This document shows, one piece after another, positions 17,303 to 26,201 of a DNA stretch of 64,000 nt; the stretch's first letter is position 1; every line of letters begins with the position of its first letter. The DNA lies in contig CAZKTS010000038.1 in NCBI GenBank assembly GCA_964555735.1, forward strand, positions 7,574 through 71,573, written 5' to 3'. Below the pieces are notes generated by a model. The model did no database searches and was not told the origin of the DNA. It worked only from the letters and a program-made list of their open reading frames with translations. The DNA comes from CAZKTS01 sp964555735. GTDB taxonomy: Bacteria; Actinomycetota; Acidimicrobiia; IMCC26256; PALSA-555. The translations under genes were made by a program, and so were the position numbers.

Positions 17303-18625
17303 CTACCCGGCCAGCTGCACCCGCACGATGTTCTTCGGGTTGCAGTCGAACGACCCCGGCTTCTTCGGGTGCACCCGCACGTACTCACCGTCCTGCACCT
17401 GCGTGAGGTTGAAGCACGGGCTGGGCCGGCGGGCACCGACGTCGGTCGGTGCGAGCAGGCCGTCCGCGTCGAAGGTCTTGGTCTTCGCCAGCTCCTCGAG
17501 GAAGCGCTCCCGCGTGATCCCGTTGATGCCGTCGGCCTTCACGATCTTCTCGATCGTCTCGGTGAAGAGCATCCCCGCGGCCCACGCGACCTCCCCGAAC
17601 GCGTCGACGTCCTCGGCACCCACGGTCTTCACGTAGGCGGCGAGTGCCTTGTTCGACTTCGTCTCGTCGAGCGGGAGCGCGTTGAGGAACGCGTACTGAC
17701 CCTCGACGTCGGCGCCGCCGGTCTCGAGGAACTGCTCGCTGTAGCAGGTGCGCGAGCAGTCCCAGACCTCGACGGTGTTCAGCCCCTGCAGCTTCGCCTC
17801 CTTGCGGAGCGAGACCACCTGCCCGAACGACTGGAGCGCGTACATGTAGGTGGAGCCGGCCTCGCGAGCCGCCGAGACCGCGGGCGTGAGCGCGGACTGC
17901 GCGGCGCGGGCGGAGACGCCGTAGAGACCGTCGCCGTCGAGCTCGATCCCCAAGCGCTTCGCCGCCTCGCAGTGCGCGGTGCCGGTGAGCGTGGTCGACC
18001 GCAGGTCGTTCTGCCCGACGCAGATCCCGTGCAGGTCCTTGTGCTGCGACACGTAGTACCGGACCTGACCGAACGCCACGTCGTACGTGGGCTCCGGGTC
18101 GTCCTTCGTCGTGCAGTCGATCTGGGGCGGGCTCACCGAGTACGAGACCGGCGAGCACTGGTGCACGAGCTCCTGGGTGAACGTGTTGACGTCGGGCAGA
18201 CCGGTGGCCGCGCCCGTGCTGTCGACGCATCCGACCATGTCGTCGACGTTCGACATGAACACCGCCGCAGTGCCGACCATGGCGAAGTCATTGGCACACG
18301 CCTCGATCGTGGCGTTGCGCGAGTCGCCCGCGTTCAGGTGGGAGTCGATGAAGTCGACGACGAGCTTGCGGCCCGCGATCCCGCCGTTCTTGTTGACGTA
18401 CTTGGCGTAGCCCTGCATCGCATCGACGTTCGTCTGGAACTGCCCTGGGTTGAACGGGTTGTCGACGTCGGCCACCACCGCGATGCGAATCTCCTTCGCG
18501 GTGATCCCGATCTCACCGGCTTCGGGCTTCTCCGACTGCGCCCCCGCCGGGACGACCGCCACCGCCACCGCCGAGACCAAGAGCATGCCCACGAGCGCGG
18601 CGCGCGTCGTCCGTCGGTGCATCAT
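17303..18625 (-). CDS. ABC transporter substrate-binding protein (branched-chain amino acid type)
   Basis: 440 residues with a Sec signal peptide (hydrophobic core ALVGMLLVSAVAVAVV, cleavage near AGAQS). The mature part is a type-I periplasmic-binding fold: IRIAVVADVDNPF, then NGGIAGRKLVVDFID and many paired cysteines (VDCVGC-like spacing). There is no lipobox, so it is secreted or held by another route. No permease or ATPase gene is adjacent, so the partner transporter is elsewhere. GGGGGAG precedes the ATG pair; either ATG (18625 or 18622) fits. Confidence 0.85.
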   Translation of the reverse strand: MMHRRTTRAALVGMLLVSAVAVAVVPAGAQSEKPEAGEIGITAKEIRIAVVADVDNPFNPGQFQTNVDAMQGYAKYVNKNGGIAGRKLVVDFIDSHLNAGDSRNATIEACANDFAMVGTAAVFMSNVDDMVGCVDSTGAATGLPDVNTFTQELVHQCSPVSYSVSPPQIDCTTKDDPEPTYDVAFGQVRYYVSQHKDLHGICVGQNDLRSTTLTGTAHCEAAKRLGIELDGDGLYGVSARAAQSALTPAVSAAREAGSTYMYALQSFGQVVSLRKEAKLQGLNTVEVWDCSRTCYSEQFLETGGADVEGQYAFLNALPLDETKSNKALAAYVKTVGAEDVDAFGEVAWAAGMLFTETIEKIVKADGINGITRERFLEELAKTKTFDADGLLAPTDVGARRPSPCFNLTQVQDGEYVRVHPKKPGSFDCNPKNIVRVQLAG

Positions 18626-18739
18626 CCGAGCTCCCCCTGGAACGGTGACGCCACCACATCGAGCATGGGCGGCGGGCCGCAGTCTGCCATTCAGGAGATG
18701 CGCGCGGTGCGCACCCGGCGGCTCACCGGCCGGGCGGCG

Positions 18740-19723
18740 CTACCGCTCGGCCCGGTTGATCGACCGACTGACCTCGAGGACCGCACTGTCCTCGGCGAAG
18801 TCGACCGCAACGAGCGTGGGAGCACGACCGCGGAGCTCCGTGCACTCGGCGACGCGGTCGCGCAGCACGGCGAAGTTGACCACGCGCGACCGGCGGGGCC
18901 CCGCCGGGGTGACCCAGTGGTTGAGCTGGAAGATGGGGGCGTCGGTGACGCCACGGTTGTCGACGCACGACGCAGGGGTGCGGAGGTCACCGATCCGATG
19001 GAAGGTGAAGGGAGTCTCCTCCACCAGTGCGGCGAACGCGTTCGGCAGCAACGGGGGTGCATCGCCGTTCTCGAGCGTGACGACGAGTCGCTTCCCTGCA
19101 TCGAGCATCTCGCCGAGCGTCGGCAGCGGCGAGCCCGACGGCACCGGCAGCAGCTCGTCGTGCAGCCCGGCCGCGTCGAGCACCGCGAGCAGACGGTCCG
19201 GCTGCACGTAGTCCTCGACCACGAACAGGAGGACCTCGTCGGGATGCTCGTCGAGGAACCTCGCGACGTCGTCGAAGGCGCTGCGCATGGTGATCGCGCC
19301 CAGCTCGCAGAGCGTGTGGCAGAGGTAGACCTTGCTCGTACCGTCGGCCGGCACGGACGCGAGGCGATCGTGCAGCCGGAGGCCGGCCTGCAGCAGCGGC
19401 TCGGGCAGATCGGTCTGGGCCGGCACCGACGTCGCGACATCCGTGTACACGCGATCGCCGCGCGCCGACCCCAGGTAGGCGTCGATCTGGAACCCGCGGA
19501 TCCCGTCGTCGAGCTGCTCGGCCATGGTCGCGCCCTGGTTCGGCCCCCGGAAGCCGTCGGCGGCCGACGACATCGAGTTGTGCGACGTGGGGAAGGCCAC
19601 GGCGCCGAGCGGCCGGTCGCACAGCTCGGCCAGCCCGTTGCAGCGTGGGGGCGCGGCCTGTGCGCTCGGCGCCGCGACGGCACCGGTCGCGACGATCAGC
19701 AGTACGGCGACCAGGCGGCGCAC
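18740..19723 (-). CDS. Secreted PI-PLC X-domain-like protein
   Basis: 327 residues with a signal peptide (cleavage near AQAAP). The X-domain barrel shows FPTSHNSMSS (first catalytic His), GIRGFQIDAYLG (metal-site region) and YLCHTLCEL (second His), followed by LDEHPDEVLLFVVEDYV. PI-PLC enzymes cleave phosphoinositides or related glycerophospholipids; bacterial secreted members are often metal-independent. Phosphodiesterase activity on environmental or own envelope lipids is inferred. It is about 25 bases downstream of the desaturase on the same strand. Confidence 0.85.
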   Translation of the reverse strand: MRRLVAVLLIVATGAVAAPSAQAAPPRCNGLAELCDRPLGAVAFPTSHNSMSSAADGFRGPNQGATMAEQLDDGIRGFQIDAYLGSARGDRVYTDVATSVPAQTDLPEPLLQAGLRLHDRLASVPADGTSKVYLCHTLCELGAITMRSAFDDVARFLDEHPDEVLLFVVEDYVQPDRLLAVLDAAGLHDELLPVPSGSPLPTLGEMLDAGKRLVVTLENGDAPPLLPNAFAALVEETPFTFHRIGDLRTPASCVDNRGVTDAPIFQLNHWVTPAGPRRSRVVNFAVLRDRVAECTELRGRAPTLVAVDFAEDSAVLEVSRSINRAER

Positions 19724-19747
19724 GTGAGACCGCCTCGACGAGCGGGG

Positions 19748-20923
19748 TCAGACCGCTGCGGCGACCCGCCCACGCGTGCGCAGCTCACGCCAACCGACGA
19801 GACGCGAGGCGTCCTCGTCCCAGAGCTTCAGCCGGATCGCGCGCAAGCCGTCGCGGAACGACACCGTGGGCACGTCGGCGAAGATCGAGCTCTCGTCGTG
19901 GGCACGCTGCAGGTGGTAGTTGGGGATGCGCGCGCTGAGGTGATGGACGTGGTGCAGGCCGATGTTGCCGGTGAAGAACTGCAGCACCTTCGGGAGCTTG
20001 AGGTACGAGCTGCCGCGCAGCGCCGACGCCTCGTAGCTCCAGTCCGGCGCGCGGTCCCAGTAGGTGGTCTCGAACTGGTGCTGCACGTAGAAGAGCCAGA
20101 TGCCGGCCCCCCCGGCGAGGAACACGAAGGGCACTTCGACCAGCAGGAACGCCTGCCAGCCGATGAGCAGGCACAGGCCACCCACGAGGAGCACGAGGGC
20201 GAGGTTGGTGGCCCAGACGAGGCGGCGGATCGACGCCTTGCCCGACGGGTTCGCCCAGCGCGGCTCGAGCAGCATGGCGTAGATGGGACCGAGCCCGAAC
20301 ATCACCACGGGGTTGCGCAGCAGGCGATAGCCGATGCGCGTCGGCCACGCCCAGCTGTCGTACTCCGCGACGGTGTAGGTGGGGACGTCACCGACGCCGC
20401 GGCGCTCCAGGTCGCCCGTGGTCGCGTGGTGGACGGTGTGCTCGTGGCGCCAGCGCGCGTACGGCGTGAACACCAGCAGTCCGAGGATCGTGCCGACGAT
20501 CTCGTTGGCGCGCTTGCCCGGGAGCAGCGAACCGTGCGCGCAGTCGTGGAACATGATGTAGGTGCGCAGCAGGAAGCCGGCGGCGGGCACTGCCAGCGCG
20601 AGCGTGAGGAAGTACGAGACCTGCAGCGAGAAGTACATCGCCACCCAGAGGCCGACGAACGGAACGACCGAGGTGGCGAGCGCCCAGAGGCTCCGGCGCA
20701 GGTCGGGGCGGGCGTAGAGCTGCACGCAGCGCTGCCAGCACTCGGCCTTGCGGGCGCAGCCGTCGCTCAGGTGCTCGGGTGCGGGGTCGTCCGGCGTCAG
20801 GTCGTCGGGGGTCGAGACGGTGGAGTCTGGGGTGAGCGTCTGCACGGGTGAGGTGTCACCAATCGGTTGACGGGCTTGCGGGCGGGGATGCCGGCCGACG
20901 ACGGTGCCCGAACGAACGGGCAT
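19748..20923 (-). CDS. Membrane fatty acid desaturase
   Basis: 391 residues. It has the three di-iron histidine boxes of the FADS family in order: HDCAH, HEHTVHH and HHVHH, spaced around four transmembrane helices. It should introduce a double bond into an acyl chain or related lipid. The ATG at 20923 has AGGGGG upstream; a GTG at 20845 is an alternative that drops a polar Pro-rich leader of 26 residues. No ferredoxin or reductase gene is nearby. Confidence 0.9.
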   Translation of the reverse strand: MPVRSGTVVGRHPRPQARQPIGDTSPVQTLTPDSTVSTPDDLTPDDPAPEHLSDGCARKAECWQRCVQLYARPDLRRSLWALATSVVPFVGLWVAMYFSLQVSYFLTLALAVPAAGFLLRTYIMFHDCAHGSLLPGKRANEIVGTILGLLVFTPYARWRHEHTVHHATTGDLERRGVGDVPTYTVAEYDSWAWPTRIGYRLLRNPVVMFGLGPIYAMLLEPRWANPSGKASIRRLVWATNLALVLLVGGLCLLIGWQAFLLVEVPFVFLAGGAGIWLFYVQHQFETTYWDRAPDWSYEASALRGSSYLKLPKVLQFFTGNIGLHHVHHLSARIPNYHLQRAHDESSIFADVPTVSFRDGLRAIRLKLWDEDASRLVGWRELRTRGRVAAAV

Positions 20924-20963
20924 TCGACCCCCTGCAACCGGCGGTCGGACGGCTCGAGAAAGT

Positions 20964-21013
20964 GTGGCTCACCGAAGCATGACAGGTTCGAATCCTGCAC
21001 GCGCGTCAGCCAC
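20964..21013 (+). other. tRNA-T-arm-like hairpin of unknown nature
   Basis: CAGGTTCGAATCCTG (20983-20997) is a typical T-arm, and GTGGCT/AGCCAC (20964-20969, 21008-21013) can pair around it. No D arm, anticodon arm or 3' acceptor of the right spacing exists on either side, so it is not a complete tRNA. It lies in the 242-base gap between divergent genes. It may be a tRNA remnant, an old attachment site or a chance RNA structure. Confidence 0.3.
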
Positions 21014-21071
21014 ATCCGGTGATCGACAGCAGGCGCCCCGCCCTTGACCGGGTGGCGGGCACCGAGAACAC

Positions 21072-21096
21072 GTTTGGCGCCCCCACGAGGCGGGCA
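21072..21096 (+). promoter_or_regulatory. Possible sigma-B/F-type promoter upstream of small membrane protein
   Basis: GTTT at 21072-21075 and GGGCA at 21092-21096, 16 bases apart, about 70 bases before the start at 21166. This resembles the actinobacterial stress-sigma pattern but has C instead of T in the -10. Confidence 0.3.
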
Positions 21097-21165
21097 GGAC
21101 CTGGGCACGCTCGACCCCGAGCGGTTTCCACCCATACGTCCGCTCCGAACCATGGGGGCCAAGTC

Positions 21166-21309
21166 ATGGAGTTCATCCTCTGGATCATCGCCGTCGTGCT
21201 GGTGATCGCCGGGATCGTCACGTTGTTCCGCGGCCAGCTGGCCTACGGGATCGTCCTCATCGTCGTCGGCCTGCTCGTCGGGCCCGGCGGGGTGAGCGTC
21301 TTCACCTGA
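21166..21309 (+). CDS. GPGG-motif small membrane protein (47 aa)
   Basis: 47 residues with two hydrophobic helices (MEFILWIIAVVLVIAGIV and IVLIVVGLLV) and an ending LLVGPGGVSVF that matches the GPGG-motif small membrane proteins found widely in actinobacteria. GGGGG precedes the ATG by about eight bases. The family's function is unknown; its conservation suggests a structural or stress role in the membrane. A possible stress-sigma promoter lies upstream. Confidence 0.82.
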   Translation: MEFILWIIAVVLVIAGIVTLFRGQLAYGIVLIVVGLLVGPGGVSVFT

Positions 21310-21314
21310 CCGTG

Positions 21315-21358
21315 GCCGACGACGGCCCGGCCGGTCCGCCGGTCAGGCCGTCGTCGGC
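21315..21358. terminator. Bidirectional hairpin terminator
   Basis: A perfect 13-bp inverted repeat (21315-21327 with 21346-21358) with a further CCGG pairing in the 18-base loop. It lies between the convergent small membrane protein and NTF2-like genes and overlaps the last codons of the latter. Confidence 0.65.
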
Positions 21359-21810
21359 TCCGGCGGGTGCCGCTGCCGGAAGTCGACGTGGAGCACCCGC
21401 TCGGCGATCTTCCAGTCCCCGTCGACCTGCCGGTACTCGTCCACGTAGCGGATGTACATCACGTCGTCGACGTCCGGACTGCCCCGGCGCACGTGGTGCG
21501 CGACGCAGTACACCTCCCCCGTCGCGACGTCGCCGCGCACGTCGTAGTGCGAGGTGCCGACCATGTGGAACGTCACGTCGTAGCGCGCGATGCGCTCGGT
21601 GACCTTCGCGAGCTCGGCCGCACCCACGATCTCGGAGGTGGGCGCCGACGCGTCCGCCGGATCGAAGATGCGCAGGCGGGCATCGGGCAGGAACACGCCC
21701 ACGTAGCCGGCCTGGTCGCGGCGATCGACCGCCATGGCGTACCGGGCCGCGAGCGCCCGGAGTGCGAGCTCGTCGTCCACCGAGCCGCTACGGGGAGTGC
21801 GATCGCTCAC
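21343..21810 (-). CDS. Nuclear transport factor 2-like (SnoaL-type) protein
   Basis: 155 residues of the NTF2-like cone fold: LALRALAARYAMAVDRRDQA, VFLPDARLRI, then HMVGTSHYDV and YVDEYRQVDGDWKIAERVL. Such proteins include isomerases, dehydratases and ring-hydroxylating beta subunits. The GTG start overlaps the stop of the LLM oxidoreductase (GTGA), so it likely acts in the same pathway. The substrate is unknown. Its 3' end lies in a terminator hairpin. Confidence 0.8.
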   Translation of the reverse strand: MSDRTPRSGSVDDELALRALAARYAMAVDRRDQAGYVGVFLPDARLRIFDPADASAPTSEIVGAAELAKVTERIARYDVTFHMVGTSHYDVRGDVATGEVYCVAHHVRRGSPDVDDVMYIRYVDEYRQVDGDWKIAERVLHVDFRQRHPPEPTTA

Positions 21811-22736
21811 GACCGCGCGTCCTCGAAGGCACCCACCAGCTCGGCCAGCGTCGCTCGCGCGCCGTCGTAGCCGGGGGGAAGCGGGAGGTGGACACGGAAG
21901 TCGGTGACGCCGGCGGCCGCGAGGGCCGGGACCGCGGCCATGGTCGCGCCGAGGTCGATGGTGTCGCCGTCGCGCACCACCGCGAGGTTCCCCGCCACCT
22001 GGAAGCCCGTGGCGTCGCCGCCGGCCGCCGCCACCGCGTCGCGCATCCGCGGGATGCTCTCCACCGGATCGGCAGCGTCCTCGCCCCACGGGATCCACCC
22101 GCTGCCGAAGCGGGCCAGCCGCCGCGCCACCCGGTCGTTGAGCCGGCCGCTCACCCAGATGGGCACACCGCCGGGCTGGAGGGGCTTCGGCATCATGTGG
22201 ATGCCCTCGAACGAGAGATCCGGGTGCTCGTACGACGCCCGCTGCTCCCGCCAGAGCGTCTGGACGACGTCGAGTGACTGGTCGAGCAAGCGGCCGCGCT
22301 CGCCGTAGTCGAGCCCGGCGGCCTCGTACTCCTCGCGCTGCCAGCCGACGCCCACGCCGAGGTCGAGGCGACCGCCCGACAGCACGTCGATGGTCGAGGT
22401 GGTCTTGGCGAGCACGACGGGTCGCCGCAGGGCCGCGAGCAAGATGTTGGTGCCGAGACGCACGCGCGTGGTGATCGCGCCCACGTGCGCCAGCACGGTG
22501 AGCGGCTCGAGCCAGTGCCCGTCGGGGCCGGTCGGCTGACGCCCGCCGACGACGCCGCCCGCCTCGGGCCGCCCGTACGCCTCGAGGTCCTCGCCGAACA
22601 CCACGTGGTCGGACACGAGCACCCGGCCGATGCCGGCGTCGTCGGCGGCACGCGCCCGAGCCACGAGGTGATCCCAACCGCCGGGATCCTCGGCGGCGAA
22701 GGTCGGCAGGGTGATGGCGAGCGATGGCGTGGTCAA
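21807..22736 (-). CDS. LLM-class F420-dependent oxidoreductase
   Basis: About 309 residues of the luciferase-like TIM barrel: LVSDHVVF, VRLGTNILLAALRRPVVLAK, GGRLDLGVGVGWQREEYEAA and GVPIWVSGR. These match TIGR-type F420-dependent oxidoreductases of actinobacteria that reduce or oxidise with coenzyme F420. A TTG start with GGGAG four bases before it is chosen because the longer frame is a shadow. It is coupled to an NTF2-like protein. Confidence 0.85.
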   Translation of the reverse strand: MTTPSLAITLPTFAAEDPGGWDHLVARARAADDAGIGRVLVSDHVVFGEDLEAYGRPEAGGVVGGRQPTGPDGHWLEPLTVLAHVGAITTRVRLGTNILLAALRRPVVLAKTTSTIDVLSGGRLDLGVGVGWQREEYEAAGLDYGERGRLLDQSLDVVQTLWREQRASYEHPDLSFEGIHMMPKPLQPGGVPIWVSGRLNDRVARRLARFGSGWIPWGEDAADPVESIPRMRDAVAAAGGDATGFQVAGNLAVVRDGDTIDLGATMAAVPALAAAGVTDFRVHLPLPPGYDGARATLAELVGAFEDARS

Positions 22737-22832
22737 CGGGCTCCCGATCTCAGCGGTGACGCCCGACGTTACCGAGCGGCGCGCGTGGGGGCCGGCCGTT
22801 CGAGCACGGACGAATCCGGGTACACGCTCCTC

Positions 22833-23096
22833 ATGGAGCCTGACGAAGCCACCGAACCCGGCGAGCACCTCGACGGTCCGGTCGAGACCCGATACCTCGA
22901 CCTCGACGGCGACGGCGTCCCGGATGCCGTCCAGACCGTGAAGGTGGTCGGCGTCGATCTCACCGGCGACGGCGCGAGCGACGTCGTCGAGATCGTCGAG
23001 GGCGTCGAAGCCGACATCGGCGTCGACGGCGTGCCGCAACACGTCGTGGTGGTCGAGGACGCGGTCGTCGACCTCCACCCCGCCGACGGGGACTGA
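22833..23096 (+). CDS. Small acidic protein with EF-hand-like calcium motifs
   Basis: 87 residues, very acidic. DLDGDGVPD and DLTGDGASD fit the DxDxDG calcium-binding loop, followed by DVVEIVEGVEAD repeats of beta-strand character. There is no signal peptide. Proteins of this type occur in actinobacteria as hypothetical VCBS/EF-hand-like. It converges with the beta-helix gene, 4 bases apart. The function is unknown. Confidence 0.65.
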   Translation: MEPDEATEPGEHLDGPVETRYLDLDGDGVPDAVQTVKVVGVDLTGDGASDVVEIVEGVEADIGVDGVPQHVVVVEDAVVDLHPADGD

Positions 23097-23100
23097 GCCG

Positions 23101-25014
23101 CTACATCACGTTGCGGACGTGGGCGGGCGCGGCGACGCGTCGGGTCGTTCGCCGGTTGCGCACGGTGCTCGTCACCTGCAGCGCGATGGCGATGCCGACC
23201 AGCGCGAGGCCGATGAGCGACAGAAGGCGGAAGTCGTCGCCACCGAGTGCCGAGCCGCCGCGGCCACCCTGCACCGACGTGGCGCTCCGAGTCACGACGC
23301 CACCCGGCGCAACGCGGATCGCGCGATCCCGCGCCACGAGGCGGGCCTCCGAGAGGAACACGGTGGCGTTCGCCGAGACGTCGAGCGCCCGGTCGGTGGC
23401 CTGCAGCTCTCCCCCGCTGATCGTCACCGCGTTGCGCGCGTCGACGCCGACCGGGGCCCGCACGACATCGTTCCCCAGCAGCTGCGCGCCCGGCGCCGCC
23501 ACGTGCATGCCGGCGACCGATGCGTCGGAGACGTCGTTGTCGCGGATCGTGGCCGCCATCGCGCGGTCGTAGACCTTCACACCGGTGGCGACGTGGGAGA
23601 TCGCGTTCCCCTCGGCGAGGACCCGGTCCGCGCCTTGGTGCGAGATCCGGACGCCGACCTCGGATCCGCTGATGGTGTTGCGCCGGATCGTCAGGTCCGC
23701 CGACGACGCCGAGACGATGCCTTCGCGACCGTTGTCGGTGACGACGTTGTCCTCGATCAGGTTCCGATCGGAGTGCTCGTCCATCATGATGCCGTTGCCG
23801 GCGTTGTCGTGGCTGTAGTTCGCCCGCACGACGGAGTCGTGCACGAAGCGGGAGAAGATGATGCCGTGGCTCCCGTTGCCGTAGACCTCGTTCTCGACGA
23901 ACACGAGCCCCGAGCTGTTGTCGTGCGGGTCGATGCCGTAGCGGACGTTGTCGGCCACCACGTTGCGCTCGAATCGGACATCGACGGCCTCGTAGGTGTA
24001 GATGCCGAAGAAGTTGCGCTGGAACGACGAGTCGGTGACGAGGCCCGTCGTCCCGAGACGCCACACGACGCCGTAGGACGACGTCCGGTCGGAGCCGAGG
24101 TCCTCGAAGCGGGAGCCGCTGATGTCGAGCCGACCACCGTTCTGGTAGCGGACGTACGGCCGTTCGTCGACCACCGAGGTGTCCGGCGCGTTCGCAGCCT
24201 CGTTCCACGACGTGACCGTCACGCCGCTGAACGACGCGCTCGAACGGTTCCCCGAGAGCGACACCACCGGCAGGTCGGCCAGCCGTACGGTCGTGACCCG
24301 GGGAGCCCGCACGTCGAGCTGCGTGCCGTCGGTCTGCACCAATGCGGCGCGCAGCAGGAAGACACCTGGCTCGACCTCGCCGATCCAGCTCGGGTCGTCG
24401 ATGACCGCGCTGATCTCGTCGAGACCGACCGGGCGACCCGCACCGGCGAACGGGATCTGGCGGACGAGCTGCCCGCCGGCGACCAGCCGGATCGAGGTCG
24501 CGCCGAAGCGGATCGCGCGCCACTCGGCCGGATACGAGCAGGGGAATGCCACCAGGCTCGTGGGACTCGCGACGCGCTTGAGGTCGCGCGCGGGATCGTC
24601 CGTGTGGATGTCGGGCTTGCCGAGGCCCAGGTCACACGTCCCGGACGATGCGGGTGGCGTCGGGGCCGACGAGCCCGAGGACGACGACGAGCCACGCGGG
24701 GCGCTGGGAGGCGGTGCCGGCGGCACGGGTGCGGGCGCGGGCGCCGGCGCGCGCGGGCCGGGACGACCGCCATCGCCGCGGGGCCCGCCGCCACCGTGGC
24801 CGCCCCCGCCGTGACCACCGCCGCCGTCGTAGCCCCCGCCACCGGGGCCGCCCCCGTAGCCACCGCCACCGGGCCCACCGCCGTAGCCGCCACCGCCCGG
24901 ACCGCCGCCCCCACCGGTCTGGAACGGAGCCGCGGCGCCACCACCGAGCACCAGCGCACCGATGCCGAGGGCCAGGGTCATCACCGTGCTCGCAACGCGC
25001 AGTCTCGAGCTCAT
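23101..25014 (-). CDS. AlgG-like right-handed beta-helix protein, putative mannuronan C5-epimerase
   Basis: 637 residues: signal peptide, a Gly/Tyr/His-rich and Pro-rich linker (about 30-125), a beta-sandwich-like region, then a parallel beta-helix (about 290-560), and a C-terminal transmembrane helix (LIGLALVGIAIALQV) with RNRRTTRR inside. The helix contains YGIDPHDNSSGL (DPHDxS, Asp362-Ser367) and HGIIFSR, the conserved catalytic-site pattern of AlgG alginate epimerases. It should convert mannuronate to guluronate in a polymer at the cell surface. It is the last gene of a five-gene operon; its ATG overlaps the GT2 stop. Confidence 0.75.
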   Translation of the reverse strand: MSSRLRVASTVMTLALGIGALVLGGGAAAPFQTGGGGGPGGGGYGGGPGGGGYGGGPGGGGYDGGGGHGGGGHGGGGPRGDGGRPGPRAPAPAPAPVPPAPPPSAPRGSSSSSGSSAPTPPASSGTCDLGLGKPDIHTDDPARDLKRVASPTSLVAFPCSYPAEWRAIRFGATSIRLVAGGQLVRQIPFAGAGRPVGLDEISAVIDDPSWIGEVEPGVFLLRAALVQTDGTQLDVRAPRVTTVRLADLPVVSLSGNRSSASFSGVTVTSWNEAANAPDTSVVDERPYVRYQNGGRLDISGSRFEDLGSDRTSSYGVVWRLGTTGLVTDSSFQRNFFGIYTYEAVDVRFERNVVADNVRYGIDPHDNSSGLVFVENEVYGNGSHGIIFSRFVHDSVVRANYSHDNAGNGIMMDEHSDRNLIEDNVVTDNGREGIVSASSADLTIRRNTISGSEVGVRISHQGADRVLAEGNAISHVATGVKVYDRAMAATIRDNDVSDASVAGMHVAAPGAQLLGNDVVRAPVGVDARNAVTISGGELQATDRALDVSANATVFLSEARLVARDRAIRVAPGGVVTRSATSVQGGRGGSALGGDDFRLLSLIGLALVGIAIALQVTSTVRNRRTTRRVAAPAHVRNVM

Positions 25015-26201
25015 ACCCGTGCCACCTCCCCGTCGACGACCGCGACGCGTCGGGTGAGCCAACGCTGGGTCGTCAACGTTCCGAGTGCGTAGATCTTCAC
25101 GAGGGCCATCACGAACGTGAGGCCGACGAAGGCGGGCAGGATCACCAGGTCGACCGGGCGGCGCCGCAGGTGCGGCAGCAGCTTCGCGGCGCGGCTCACC
25201 ATCCACCACGCGAACAGGATCCCCGCGAACGCGAATCGGCCGCCCACGAGTGCAAGCGTGAACACCACCGGCGACACCAAGAGCGTGAAGCCAGAGATCG
25301 CCTTGTCCACCATCGTGAACCCGAGGAACGGGTACCGCAGGATCCAGCGCGACGACAGGGCGCGCAGGTCCGAGCGCCACGTGTTGCGGCTCCACCGGAG
25401 GCGCTGGAGCAGGAACTCTCGTGGTCGGGAAGGGAAGGTCGACCACACCCGAGCCGAACGCTGCATGTAGGTGCGCGAGCCCTGCGCGAGGAGCAGGCTC
25501 GTCAGGCGCTTGTCGTCTCCCGAGTTGCAGGGCCGACCCGCGAAGGTCTCGTCCAGGAACTCGTCACCGACGGACATGAGGAAGCTCCGGCGGTACACCG
25601 CGGTGCGCCCGGAGAGGCACGAGACCGCTCGCCCGACCACCGTCTGGGCCGCGTTCTCGTCGAAGTACCGGTAGTCCAGGTAGATGTCGTTGACGCGTTC
25701 GAGGAACGAACGCGGGTTGTACACGTTCTGGCGCGTGCCCACGCCGGTGATCCGCGGATCGACGAACGGCTCGCACACACGATCCGAGACGTCCTCGGCC
25801 CAGATGGTGTCGGAGTCCACGAGCGCGACCAGCTCGGTGCGAGCGTGCTCCCAACCCGTTCGCAGCGCCGGCCGCTTGCCCGGGACGCTCGTGGGCACGA
25901 CGGTCACCGCGTGGCTCGTGGCGAGCCGCTCGGCGATGGCCATGCAGCGCTCGTCGGTGGTGTCGATGACGCAGATCACCTCGACCACGTGGCGGTTCGC
26001 GAGCCACGACTGCACCGCGTACCGGAAGATCGTCGGATCCTCGTCGTAGACCGGAGTCACGACGGTGATCGGCTCCCGGTGATCGCTCGTGACCGGGGCG
26101 TAGTACGCGGCGGGCACGCGGCGGACCAGCCACGACGACCAGCGCACGAGCCCGATCACCCCGAGCGGGATCACGTACCAGAAGGTCCAGATGCTGTTCA
26201 C
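25011..26201 (-). CDS. Processive GT2 glycosyltransferase, Alg8/hyaluronan-synthase-like
   Basis: 396 residues. It has a TM helix at the start, a GT-A domain with VIDTTDE, VDSDT (DSD 129-131), GDDKRLT (228-230) and QRLRW (266-270), then three or so C-terminal membrane helices. This is the signature set of processive synthases (hyaluronan, cellulose, alginate Alg8). It should polymerise a sugar nucleotide and extrude the chain. The AlgD-like and AlgG-like neighbours suggest GDP-mannuronate as substrate, though UDP-sugars are possible. GTG start, GTGA coupling with the beta-helix gene upstream. No PilZ (Alg44) partner is seen. Confidence 0.82.
   Translation of the reverse strand: MNSIWTFWYVIPLGVIGLVRWSSWLVRRVPAAYYAPVTSDHREPITVVTPVYDEDPTIFRYAVQSWLANRHVVEVICVIDTTDERCMAIAERLATSHAVTVVPTSVPGKRPALRTGWEHARTELVALVDSDTIWAEDVSDRVCEPFVDPRITGVGTRQNVYNPRSFLERVNDIYLDYRYFDENAAQTVVGRAVSCLSGRTAVYRRSFLMSVGDEFLDETFAGRPCNSGDDKRLTSLLLAQGSRTYMQRSARVWSTFPSRPREFLLQRLRWSRNTWRSDLRALSSRWILRYPFLGFTMVDKAISGFTLLVSPVVFTLALVGGRFAFAGILFAWWMVSRAAKLLPHLRRRPVDLVILPAFVGLTFVMALVKIYALGTLTTQRWLTRRVAVVDGEVARV

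Noticed and set aside
16454..20851. A very long plus-strand open frame (about 1465 codons)
   Set aside because: It is antisense to several well-supported genes (binding protein, PI-PLC, desaturase) and has low-complexity Arg-rich sequence typical of GC-rich shadow frames.
20934..21010. A complete tRNA gene
   Set aside because: The T-arm is good but acceptor, D and anticodon arms do not pair at the right spacing.
24760..24930. CRISPR-like or satellite repeat
   Set aside because: The repetition is the Gly-rich coding linker of the beta-helix protein; there are no spacers.
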